Positions 6,964 through 13,792 of a DNA stretch of 40,534 bases are shown here, piece after piece; positions within the stretch are counted from its first letter, which is position 1; each line of letters begins with the position of its first letter. The notes under the pieces were generated by a model, which had not been told where the DNA came from, ran no database searches, and worked only from the letters and a program-made list of their open reading frames with translations. A program made the translations under genes and the position numbers. The stretch lies in the IMG/VR virus record IMGVR_UViG_3300009610_000377, positions 1 to 40,534 of that record, one strand, 5' to 3'. Source of the stretch: a virus.

Positions 6964-7257
6964 ATGACATTTGCGAGCATCCGGCCCTTTTATATGAAGA
7001 TAAAAGTTCCTAACATAGACGATTTACTTTTACTGACACTAATTTTTGGAGAACATGTGACCCACTTTTTTGACGGTTCTGATATTCATGTGACCCACTT
7101 TTTTGACGGTTCTGATATTGAAGATGATGTTCTAGACAACGAGGAGCCAGATGAATTCTTCGAAGAAGACGAAGACGAAGACGAAGACGAAGAAGACGAA
7201 TATCTCGCGCCTGCTGAAGAAGACGAAGACGAAGAAGACGAAGATTGCGACGATTGA
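6964..7257 (+). CDS. acidic low-complexity protein with tandem 11-residue duplication
   Basis: The 97-residue frame has a hydrophobic patch (DDLLLLTLIFGE), two identical copies of HVTHFFDGSDI, then a Glu/Asp tail of nearly 50 residues. Such tails mimic nucleic acid or bind basic proteins. The start is uncertain: the ATG at 6964 or that at 6994. Neither has a convincing ribosome site. Function unknown. Confidence 0.45.
   Translation: MTFASIRPFYMKIKVPNIDDLLLLTLIFGEHVTHFFDGSDIHVTHFFDGSDIEDDVLDNEEPDEFFEEDEDEDEDEEDEYLAPAEEDEDEEDEDCDD
7054..7119 (+). repeat. perfect 33-bp tandem duplication
   Basis: Positions 7054-7086 and 7087-7119 are identical, each starting CATGTGACCCAC and ending TCTGATATT. 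The unit is 33 bases, so it keeps frame and duplicates 11 residues. Identity at all bases suggests a recent slippage or recombination event. A GAAGAC-type repeat tract follows at about 7157-7245. Confidence 0.95.
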
Positions 7258-7396
7258 TAAGATATATTCTCTTCTATGGATTCTAATAACAGAGCATGAG
7301 GGTAGTCCATACCATGATGGGTGGTTCTTTTGTCCATATCTCAAGGCTAGGGGTATAAGAGCTATTGATTTAGGGATCAGTTTATGTAGGAGTTGA
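7253..7396 (+). CDS. possible 47-residue ORF with a non-canonical start
   Basis: The frame between the acidic gene and the next Cys gene is open and reads like protein (YSLLWILITEHEGSPY, WFFCPYLKARG), but it has no ATG, GTG or TTG. An ATT at 7253 is the best candidate. It is in the +1 frame relative to the acidic gene, so a frameshift in the GAA/GAC repeat tract is an alternative route of expression. Confidence 0.22.
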   Translation: MDKIYSLLWILITEHEGSPYHDGWFFCPYLKARGIRAIDLGISLCRS

Positions 7397-7401
7397 TATT
7401 A

Positions 7402-7560
7402 ATGAAATGCTATAACAGAACCTGCGGCGAAGAGATCGAATTGGGCCAGGCGTTTGAGACAGAAGATAATAATGTCTTTTGCGACGATGTTTGTGCGGCG
7501 TTTGAAAGGGCTTATAAGTTGGAAGACGAGAAGCGAGCTAAAGATGCCTCGATCGAATAG
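7402..7560 (+). CDS. small Cys4 protein, 52 aa
   Basis: The start follows TAGGAG at about 7387-7392. Cys3 and Cys8 (MKCYNRTCGEE) and Cys27 and Cys31 (FCDDVCAAF) form a likely zinc site, a pattern seen in small phage zinc-finger proteins. A charged helix follows. The end overlaps the next gene start. Role in DNA binding is inferred. Confidence 0.5.
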   Translation: MKCYNRTCGEEIELGQAFETEDNNVFCDDVCAAFERAYKLEDEKRAKDASIE

Positions 7561-7798
7561 AGATAAACGTTTCAGAGAAGGCTTTGCTATGGGCCTCAGA
7601 GTTGCATGGTTGCATGTGGTTAGAAATAGAAATAGAAAAGAATCCTTAGCAGACATAGAAGCCCATCATGATGAACTATTAGAAGATAAATCTAACGAAA
7701 TACCAAGAATTAGAGATTTTCCTGGCCTAAAAGATGAATGGATCAAACTCAATGTCCCTGAACAAGCTCAAAAAGATCGCCCGAAGAAGCGATCATAG
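7544..7798 (+). CDS. hypothetical basic protein, 84 aa
   Basis: The ATG lies in the tail of the preceding gene, giving a 17-base overlap. The N-terminus is strongly basic (RSNRDKRFREGFAMGLRVAW) and the middle acidic. The stretch REGFAMGLRVAWLHVV could be an amphipathic helix. The C-terminus overlaps the deaminase start. Not recognised. Confidence 0.5.
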   Translation: MPRSNRDKRFREGFAMGLRVAWLHVVRNRNRKESLADIEAHHDELLEDKSNEIPRIRDFPGLKDEWIKLNVPEQAQKDRPKKRS

Positions 7799-8069
7799 GA
7801 ATTATAAGCATGGCGCCATCGTCATTCGAGGAGGAGCGATTATATCGTCGGGATATAATCATGGCCTTAAGCATGCGGAGGTACATGCAGTTGAAAAGCT
7901 TTGGCCTGGTTTCGCTACGAGAAGCACAGTCATCACAATACGTCTTACAAGAACGGGATTTGGAATCTCTCGCCCTTGTGACCAATGCTATCGATACATG
8001 CGGGGTAATGGGGTTAGGAAAGTGATATATATGGATAGAGAAGGATCATGGGTAAGAGAGAAGTTGTAG
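7752..8069 (+). CDS. cytidine / deoxycytidylate deaminase-like protein
   Basis: The zinc-dependent deaminase signature is complete: HAE at residues 41-43 (HAEVHAVEKL) and PCDQC at 75-79, with a GAIVIRGGAIISSGYN strand pair in front. At 105 residues it is a minimal-length member. The natural reaction would be dCMP to dUMP, feeding thymidylate synthesis, but the substrate cannot be read from the motif and no thymidylate synthase gene is visible here. An ATG at 7734 is an alternative start. The gene lies about 500 bases before the UDG-polymerase fusion. Confidence 0.75.
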   Translation: MSLNKLKKIARRSDHRNYKHGAIVIRGGAIISSGYNHGLKHAEVHAVEKLWPGFATRSTVITIRLTRTGFGISRPCDQCYRYMRGNGVRKVIYMDREGSWVREKL

Positions 8070-8554
8070 AAGATGAATGGAATAGGGCCGAATGGCAAAG
8101 ATTCCTTGAGCGGGTTGGAAATACAGAAGTTACAGAATCTATTGAAGAACCTGCTCCCAAGAAGCCAAAGAAAAAGCAAAAAGTAATAGCTGGCGTTATG
8201 CCAAAGATATCAATCAGGGATTTCGCCAAAGCTAGAGGCGAAGCTATCCATATTGCCATAAATAAAGAACTTGATAAACTATTCAAGCACGCGCCCTGTA
8301 CTAGCACACAGATATCATATCACTATGATGGTAATACAGAATTCAAGGGCTTTCATTTTGCTATCAAACAAAAGCATTCAGGCCATGGATTTGGTAGCTA
8401 TGGGATACCATTGATGGCAGATATTGCTGAGGAAGTTGCTAGTTTAGTAAGGTATCTAATCACAAAAGAAAGCGGCTTATTGATGCAATGCCAGCTATGC
8501 AAAGATGATGTTATGGGCGATGCTGATACTGATATGATCGGTGATGGTACATAA
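8048..8554 (+). CDS. hypothetical protein, 168 aa
   Basis: The start follows AGAAGGA. A Lys/Pro-rich linker around residues 36-46 (PAPKKPKKKQK) separates an acidic N-terminus from a mixed alpha/beta body. The last 25 residues contain CQLCKDD, another single Cys pair. It overlaps the deaminase end and precedes the polymerase by three bases. Not recognised. Confidence 0.55.
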   Translation: MGKREVVEDEWNRAEWQRFLERVGNTEVTESIEEPAPKKPKKKQKVIAGVMPKISIRDFAKARGEAIHIAINKELDKLFKHAPCTSTQISYHYDGNTEFKGFHFAIKQKHSGHGFGSYGIPLMADIAEEVASLVRYLITKESGLLMQCQLCKDDVMGDADTDMIGDGT

Positions 8555-8557
8555 CCC

Positions 8558-10984
8558 ATGAAGATCGTCCAAGGCGCCGGCAATGGCAATGCAAAATTGA
8601 TGATTGTTGGCGAAGCTCCCGGCGCTGATGAGGAAACTCAGGGAGAGCCCTTCGTCGGACCCGTTGGTAGATTTACCAGAGAGATGTTAGAACAGGCCGG
8701 TATGACATGGGGTGAGACTTTCAGATCGAATATAGAACGTGTCAGACCGCCCAATAATAACCTAAAGCTCATGCAGCCGCTGTTAGGCAAGAAACCTTTT
8801 GATGATCTGCCGTTATTATGGGAAGAGATAAGAGTAGTCAAACCAAATGCTATACTCGCATTAGGTGGTCATGCATTAGAAGGATTGACAGGTAAGCATG
8901 GTATTACGCATTATAGAGGTAGTATTCTACCCTCCCTTAATGGCTTCCCTAAGATCATCCCCTCAATTCACCCTTCTAACCTGTTACAGCAACGTGGGGA
9001 GGGTGCTGTCAAGTACAATGCGAGATATTATGTACAGCTCGATTTTAAACGGGCTGTCGAACAATCTCAATTTAAAGATTTCAAATTACCAATGCGAAGG
9101 TTGGAGATTATTCGTACAGTATCAGCCTTACAGTCCTTCTTAGATCAATATCGGCATAAAAAGAGAGCAAGTATCGATATAGAAGTCTGTAAAGCTATTC
9201 CAGTTTGTATAGGACTGGCATTTAATAAATATCATGCAGTATCCATACCATTGCTCAATGTCCCTGGATGGAGGGGCGAAAAGTTAATAGACGCAGAGAA
9301 AGCCGCTATATGGAAGTTATTAGATCAATTTTTATCCGATCCATCTTTGCAGATCATTGGACAGAATTTTAAGTTCGACCATCAGAAATTACTAGCCCCA
9401 TGCAATTTTGGCGTCCTAGATTGCTGGTTCGATACTCGGGCTGCAATGCATTGCTGCTTTCAAGAATTTCCGGGCAGTTTGGAATTTATGACCTCGGTTC
9501 TGACAGAAGAACCTTATTACAAGTCAGAGTTGAAAGAATTTGATCCGAGATATAAGAATCCCAATGATCTTTTATATTATAATGCAAGAGACGCAGCAGT
9601 TACATATGAAGTATTTGAAAAACTGTATGAACTGCTGTCTGAATTGGGACTTCTTGAATACTTCTTCACACATAAACAGCCTTTGCACAAACTGTATATG
9701 GATATTGAGGGAGTCGGGTTCGCCGTTGATGATGTCGAGCAACAGGTTATCATTACCAAATACAATGGACTCATTACAGCAGCAGAATCCAGGTTTCAGT
9801 TCATTACTGGAATCAATCCGTATCAAAACCGGGGTAAGAAAACAATATCAATATTCAATTCGCCAAAAGAAATAGCTAAGTTATTTGTAGCTTTTGGGTT
9901 TCCTCATAGAGAATCATATGGTGAAGAAGTCATCACAGCATTGATGGCAAATCATGCCAAAAGACCAGAGCAGATAGAAGTCTGTCAACTGACATTAGAT
10001 ATCAGACGTTACAAGAAAGTCATCAGTACATATGCCACCGCAGATGCAGATTATGATGGTCGGATGCGGACTTCCATTAATTATTGCGCCGCTGTCACTG
10101 GAAGGTCTGGTAACGGAGTTCTCAAACCGCCTGTTAGACCAAAGCAAATGGGCGTTGGATTTTCAGTGCTCAGTAAGCACGGAGATATTGGTCCTGAAGT
10201 GCGGGGGATGTTGGTTGCCGATAAGGGTGAGGTAATAATCAACTGCGATTTATCACAAGCAGAGCCTCGAATAGTCAGCAATCTAGCAGAAGATTGGCAG
10301 ACGTTATCAGAATTTGGAGTTATAGATGTTCACAGAAAAGCCGCGGTCATCTGTGGCCTTGCGAAACAAATGTCTGATATGGTATCAAAAGATGATCCCA
10401 GACGCTTCATCGGAAAAACCATCAGGAATGCTGCGGCTTATGATGTACAGAAGCATACAGCTATGGTCTCTATTAACACAGACGCCAAAAAACTTGGCAT
10501 ACCTCTACAGATATCAGAGGCGCAAGCCGGGGTCGCGCTTAAGAAATTTCATCAAGGTTATCCGTCTATTAAAGAGACTTTCCATAAAGGAATCAAGTCC
10601 TGCTTGGAAAAGGATAGGATTCTCATCAATCCTTTTGGTCGCAAGCGTAAGTTTTATGGTGAATGGAATCATAATCTTCTTAAAGAAGCATATTCGGACA
10701 TTCCACAATCTACTGTCATTGATCAATTACGGATGGCAATGTTACGTGTGCGGCAGCAGATACCGGGAATTCGGATTGTTTTGGAAGCACACGATGCTTT
10801 TGCGTTCTTCGCACCCGATAATCCTGCAATTTATATGGAATGGTGCGCGATTGTTAAGGCAGAAATGGAACGAGCTATTGATTTTTCTCAATGTTCCCTA
10901 CCGCGCCCGCCATTGGTCATTCCGGCAGAATTTGAGATTGGGATCAACTATAAGGATCTTACCGGATTCAAAGTGGTTACGTGA
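8558..10984 (+). CDS. uracil-DNA glycosylase-like domain fused to family A DNA polymerase with 3'-5' exonuclease
   Basis: The 808-residue protein is the phage replicative polymerase candidate. Residues about 10-165 are a family-4-like UDG domain: GEAPGADEETQGEPFVG (18-34) and IHPS (137-140), but no Cys, so the Fe-S cluster of classical family 4 enzymes is absent. Residues about 180-365 are a proofreading exonuclease with Asp207/Glu209, Asn270/Asp274 and Tyr341/Asp345. The polymerase core has motif A CDLSQAEPR (Asp564), motif B Arg616-x3-Lys620 with Tyr628, and motif C HDA (His745, Asp746). Both metal-binding Asp are present. The E. coli Phe762 position reads as Asn624, and the Glu of HDE is Ala. 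SPO1-type phage polymerases share the UDG-like N-terminus. Confidence 0.92.
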   Translation: MKIVQGAGNGNAKLMIVGEAPGADEETQGEPFVGPVGRFTREMLEQAGMTWGETFRSNIERVRPPNNNLKLMQPLLGKKPFDDLPLLWEEIRVVKPNAILALGGHALEGLTGKHGITHYRGSILPSLNGFPKIIPSIHPSNLLQQRGEGAVKYNARYYVQLDFKRAVEQSQFKDFKLPMRRLEIIRTVSALQSFLDQYRHKKRASIDIEVCKAIPVCIGLAFNKYHAVSIPLLNVPGWRGEKLIDAEKAAIWKLLDQFLSDPSLQIIGQNFKFDHQKLLAPCNFGVLDCWFDTRAAMHCCFQEFPGSLEFMTSVLTEEPYYKSELKEFDPRYKNPNDLLYYNARDAAVTYEVFEKLYELLSELGLLEYFFTHKQPLHKLYMDIEGVGFAVDDVEQQVIITKYNGLITAAESRFQFITGINPYQNRGKKTISIFNSPKEIAKLFVAFGFPHRESYGEEVITALMANHAKRPEQIEVCQLTLDIRRYKKVISTYATADADYDGRMRTSINYCAAVTGRSGNGVLKPPVRPKQMGVGFSVLSKHGDIGPEVRGMLVADKGEVIINCDLSQAEPRIVSNLAEDWQTLSEFGVIDVHRKAAVICGLAKQMSDMVSKDDPRRFIGKTIRNAAAYDVQKHTAMVSINTDAKKLGIPLQISEAQAGVALKKFHQGYPSIKETFHKGIKSCLEKDRILINPFGRKRKFYGEWNHNLLKEAYSDIPQSTVIDQLRMAMLRVRQQIPGIRIVLEAHDAFAFFAPDNPAIYMEWCAIVKAEMERAIDFSQCSLPRPPLVIPAEFEIGINYKDLTGFKVVT

Positions 10985-11000
10985 GGAGGTATGGAGGAGT

Positions 11001-11243
11001 ATAGGGACTGAATATTACTTCAATACCTGTAAAACTTTTCATACCATATGTCCATTATGCTCTCACACGTATACTGATATAAACGGAACATTTTGGCCCG
11101 TATTAGCACAATCACATTGCATGTATACTTTTTGGACCGCCGGTTTCGGGATTAAGCGAAGATTAGCTCGTGAGAAGTCACTGATAAAAGCAGAAGAGCA
11201 AGCGATCATAGATAAAGAATTGCATATACAGATCTATGGATGA
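11001..11243 (+). CDS. small zinc-ribbon-like protein with unclear start, about 80 aa
   Basis: A frame open from inside the polymerase gene ends at TGA overlapping the next ATG. Its part beyond the polymerase has a Cys, then CPLC, and a later Cys, followed by a basic helix. A strong GAGGAGGTATGGAGGAG lies at 10983-10999, but no ATG, GTG or TTG in this frame follows. ATA at 11001 is the closest codon. The ATG at 10991 gives only six codons in another frame. Translation is likely, but the start is unresolved. Confidence 0.4.
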   Translation: MGTEYYFNTCKTFHTICPLCSHTYTDINGTFWPVLAQSHCMYTFWTAGFGIKRRLAREKSLIKAEEQAIIDKELHIQIYG

Positions 11244-11767
11244 TAATTATGGGTAAGTATGATTGGGCTCCGTATGATATTACGAAAAGATTTGCTATAA
11301 ATCCACCCAATGACCCTAAACTAAGCCTTGATAGCAGGGTCTTATCCACAGCCTGCAGGATCGTAGAACATATTCTTGATAGCAAGAATGCTGATGTTTA
11401 TATTCTAGCCAAAAAATACGTCGCGCCGTATCTGACAACAGGCGATGATTTGGATTATCAACAAGAGATCGAAAACCTAAAAAATGATAAGGAGGATCTT
11501 TGTGATCAAATAAATAATCTTGAAGCAGCAAATATAGAGAATGGCAAGCAGCTTTTGGTAGAAGTTAATAAGATAGAAATTCAAGTTGAAGACCTGCAAA
11601 GAATCATTGAGATGAAGGATAAGTTGATATCTGGTATTCAGAAAATGTTTGATAGCGTGATGGAAGAGAGGATAATATATAGAGATAGAATTAAAGCCCT
11701 TATTATGCGGTATGATCTTAGCCCCAGCTTGATTTTAACTTTATTGCATGGTATAGATAACCTATGA
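11240..11767 (+). CDS. coiled-coil hypothetical protein, 175 aa
   Basis: The start overlaps the previous stop; an in-frame ATG at 11249 is an alternative. The N-terminal 70 residues are mixed. Residues about 75-135 form a long heptad-rich coiled coil (EIENLKNDKEDLCDQINNLE), and the C-terminus is helical. Dimerisation is likely. No function recognised. Confidence 0.6.
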   Translation: MIIMGKYDWAPYDITKRFAINPPNDPKLSLDSRVLSTACRIVEHILDSKNADVYILAKKYVAPYLTTGDDLDYQQEIENLKNDKEDLCDQINNLEAANIENGKQLLVEVNKIEIQVEDLQRIIEMKDKLISGIQKMFDSVMEERIIYRDRIKALIMRYDLSPSLILTLLHGIDNL

Positions 11768-11937
11768 GCGATATAGATACCTTACGCATTGAAGCCTCAA
11801 AAACATTATCAGAATCCAATATACCCTTCAATACAGAACTGGCATGGGCGCTAATGCTCATCGCCATCAATATACTAAAATCGAAAGGTACTTCCGATGC
11901 CACCATAGTTGTTGTTGTAAAAAACATGCTTAACTAG
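11764..11937 (+). CDS. hypothetical protein, 57 aa
   Basis: The start is coupled by ATGA to the previous gene. The middle (ELAWALMLIAINILKS) is hydrophobic enough for a helix packed in a core or one weak TM segment. The stop TAG lies in CTAGAGG, whose AGAGG is the ribosome site of the following TTG-start gene. Confidence 0.5.
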   Translation: MSDIDTLRIEASKTLSESNIPFNTELAWALMLIAINILKSKGTSDATIVVVVKNMLN

Positions 11938-11949
11938 AGGTCGCAGACC

Positions 11950-13152
11950 TTGGTTTATGATTTGATCGGACAGGTGATAGATGAGACTGAAGAGATCGAA
12001 TCTCCTAAATCGTATTTCTATTGGAGTACATTAGCCGCTATATCAGCAGTATTGAAAAAATCAGTCTGGTTTGATTTCCATGCACACAAAATATACCCAA
12101 ATCTATATGTCTTACTTATTGGAAAGTCAGGGCTTAGGAAGGGAGCCCCAATTGCGTTTGCTAAGAGGCTTATACATTCTGTTGCTAATACACGATTGGT
12201 CACGGGAAGGAATACTATCGAAGCCATTACGAAAGAACTATCAATGGCTTATCGTGGCGGAACAAATGGCAGCGGACCCCAATATAGCGACGGGGCGGCT
12301 TTTATTGCATCACCAGAAATCGCGACTCTATTATATGAAAACCCTGCTGCTCATCAAATCATAACCGATTGGTATGATACAGATGCCCATGAGCCTCATG
12401 GATGGCCGAATACTCTGAAATCAAATAAGGAGCATATCAAGGATATCTGTATCACATTTATCGGCGCTAGCAATCTTACCAATCTGCATGATTCTTTGCC
12501 TGCATCTGTATATGCTGGTGGGTTGATAGGCAGGTTTTGTGTGGTATATGAGGAAAAGAGAAGGGTTAAAAACTCTCTCATCCATGCGCCGAAAAAGTTG
12601 ATTAATCTCTCAGCCCATTCTGCATATCTCAGACAGGTTGCAACCTTAAAAGGCTCTTTCGGATGGGATGGTGGGGAATATGGTCCGGTTGCTAATAAGT
12701 TTAATGATTGGTATAATAAATTAGAACCTGAAAAATCGTCTGATAAAACGGGCTCGGCTGAGAGGCTGCATATCAAAGTCATCAAGACTGCTATGTGTAT
12801 AGCAATTGCTCATGATATGCGGATGGTGATCACAGACGCAGATTTAGAAGAGGCTATAACTGCATGCGTACATACATCTCCTAATATTCTACAGCCTCAA
12901 GGCAAATCTGAAGATGGCGCAGCGATTCAGTTATTAATGGGAGAGTTGGTAGCGACGCCTGGAAACAGAATAACAGATACTCAGTTTCTCAACAGGCATA
13001 ATGGCGATGTATCTTCTATCGATCTGGATAGAATCTGCCAGACGTTAGTACGGGCAAATGCGATAAAAATGTATGAACAAAATAAACAGATCTATATCGA
13101 GGCTACTAGTGACTTCATCGCTCAATACCAAGCACAGCAACAGACCCCGTAA
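11950..13152 (+). CDS. DUF3987-like P-loop ATPase, candidate replicative helicase
   Basis: The 400-residue product uses TTG, supported by AGAGG nine bases upstream. The core YFYWSTLAAISAVLKKSVWF, then YPNLYVLLIGKSGLRKG, is the DUF3987/YfjI pattern, in which a hydrophobic strand leads into Walker A. Here Walker A (58-65) ends in Lys-Gly instead of Lys-Ser/Thr. FIASPEIATLL is the Walker B-like segment and FIGASNLTNL a later sensor-like strand. The C-terminal 90 residues resemble a winged-helix tail. It follows the polymerase as expected for a replisome ATPase. The helicase role is inferred. Confidence 0.6.
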   Translation: MVYDLIGQVIDETEEIESPKSYFYWSTLAAISAVLKKSVWFDFHAHKIYPNLYVLLIGKSGLRKGAPIAFAKRLIHSVANTRLVTGRNTIEAITKELSMAYRGGTNGSGPQYSDGAAFIASPEIATLLYENPAAHQIITDWYDTDAHEPHGWPNTLKSNKEHIKDICITFIGASNLTNLHDSLPASVYAGGLIGRFCVVYEEKRRVKNSLIHAPKKLINLSAHSAYLRQVATLKGSFGWDGGEYGPVANKFNDWYNKLEPEKSSDKTGSAERLHIKVIKTAMCIAIAHDMRMVITDADLEEAITACVHTSPNILQPQGKSEDGAAIQLLMGELVATPGNRITDTQFLNRHNGDVSSIDLDRICQTLVRANAIKMYEQNKQIYIEATSDFIAQYQAQQQTP

Positions 13153-13166
13153 AGGTTGTAGATATC

Positions 13167-13442
13167 TTGAGCAAGATTATCAGATGGGAAGATCTGCCAG
13201 AAAAAAGCTGTCGCAGAAAACCTCGTGAGACAAAGCACGAGGTTTATGCAATATGTGAGGAAGTTATACAGCAGCAGATGTTATATAAGAACAAATGGGC
13301 TGTGATAAAGATTTGCGAATCAGCTAAGGAAGCAAATAGTTTTGCATGGCTATTAAATAACGATAGAATCAAAATACCAGACGGGGACTTTCAATTCGCA
13401 TCCAGGGATATAGCAGTATATGCCAAATATGTGAAGAGATGA
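13167..13442 (+). CDS. hypothetical protein, 91 aa
   Basis: This product starts with TTG about 11 bases after AAAGG. It is basic at the N-terminus (CRRKPRETKHE) and otherwise mixed alpha/beta (WAVIKICESAKEANSFAWLL). The stop overlaps the next ATG. Not recognised. Confidence 0.5.
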   Translation: MSKIIRWEDLPEKSCRRKPRETKHEVYAICEEVIQQQMLYKNKWAVIKICESAKEANSFAWLLNNDRIKIPDGDFQFASRDIAVYAKYVKR

Positions 13443-13603
13443 GATTTGATATAGATTTTCATTGTGTTATAGATATGGGTCTTAAAGGCTGCAATATGTT
13501 AAAAACTGAAGATCCATCATGGACTCTAGGTGTAATGCATTGCTCATATTGCCCAATTATTAAGGCGTATCTTAAGGCGTATCTTTATGATAATAATAGT
13601 TAA
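13439..13603 (+). CDS. hypothetical Cys-containing protein, 54 aa
   Basis: The ATG overlaps the previous stop (ATGA). It has HC at 8-9, Cys18 and HCSYC at 34-38, giving a possible zinc site. Near the C-terminus a 12-base direct repeat (AAGGCGTATCTT twice) duplicates the residues KAYL. The last 17 bases overlap the next gene. Confidence 0.45.
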   Translation: MRFDIDFHCVIDMGLKGCNMLKTEDPSWTLGVMHCSYCPIIKAYLKAYLYDNNS

Positions 13604-13790
13604 CAACTGCCCCGCTAGAGAAGATAAAGATTGCAAGTGGCTTAATGGAGATCCCAACTGGTTCCACTGCTGTCTCGATATGTGCAGCGCATGGTCAGGG
13701 CAGAAGTTTACGATATATAATGGATTAGTTTATAGAGTTAAGATAGAAATGGAGAGAAAGATCCTTCATTTCTATATCCAATTAATATAG
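13587..13790 (+). CDS. Cys-rich hypothetical protein, 67 aa
   Basis: Six Cys lie in the first 34 residues (NCPAREDKDC, then FHCCLDMC), followed by beta-like sequence. It is the last plus-strand gene of the left arm. Its stop at 13788-13790 is two bases from the stop of the opposing virion gene. Function unknown. Confidence 0.5.
   Translation: MIIIVNNCPAREDKDCKWLNGDPNWFHCCLDMCSAWSGQKFTIYNGLVYRVKIEMERKILHFYIQLI
13743..13775. terminator. hairpin at the convergent junction, possible bidirectional terminator
   Basis: ATAGAAATG at 13743-13751 pairs with CATTTCTAT at 13767-13775, extended inward by G-U, A-T and G-C to 12 pairs around a nine-base loop. It lies inside the end of the last plus-strand gene, 17 bases before the opposing stop. 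No U-tract follows on either strand, so intrinsic termination is doubtful. It may instead protect the mRNA 3' ends. Confidence 0.35.
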
Positions 13791-13792
13791 AA

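Noticed and set aside
7086-7337. Minus-strand Ser-rich ORF opposite the acidic gene
   Set aside because: A complement artefact of the GAA/GAC repeat tract.
10326-11000. Upstream part of the long frame overlapping the polymerase gene
   Set aside because: It is an alternative frame of the polymerase C-terminal domain, whose motifs are intact. Only the part after 11001 may be coding.
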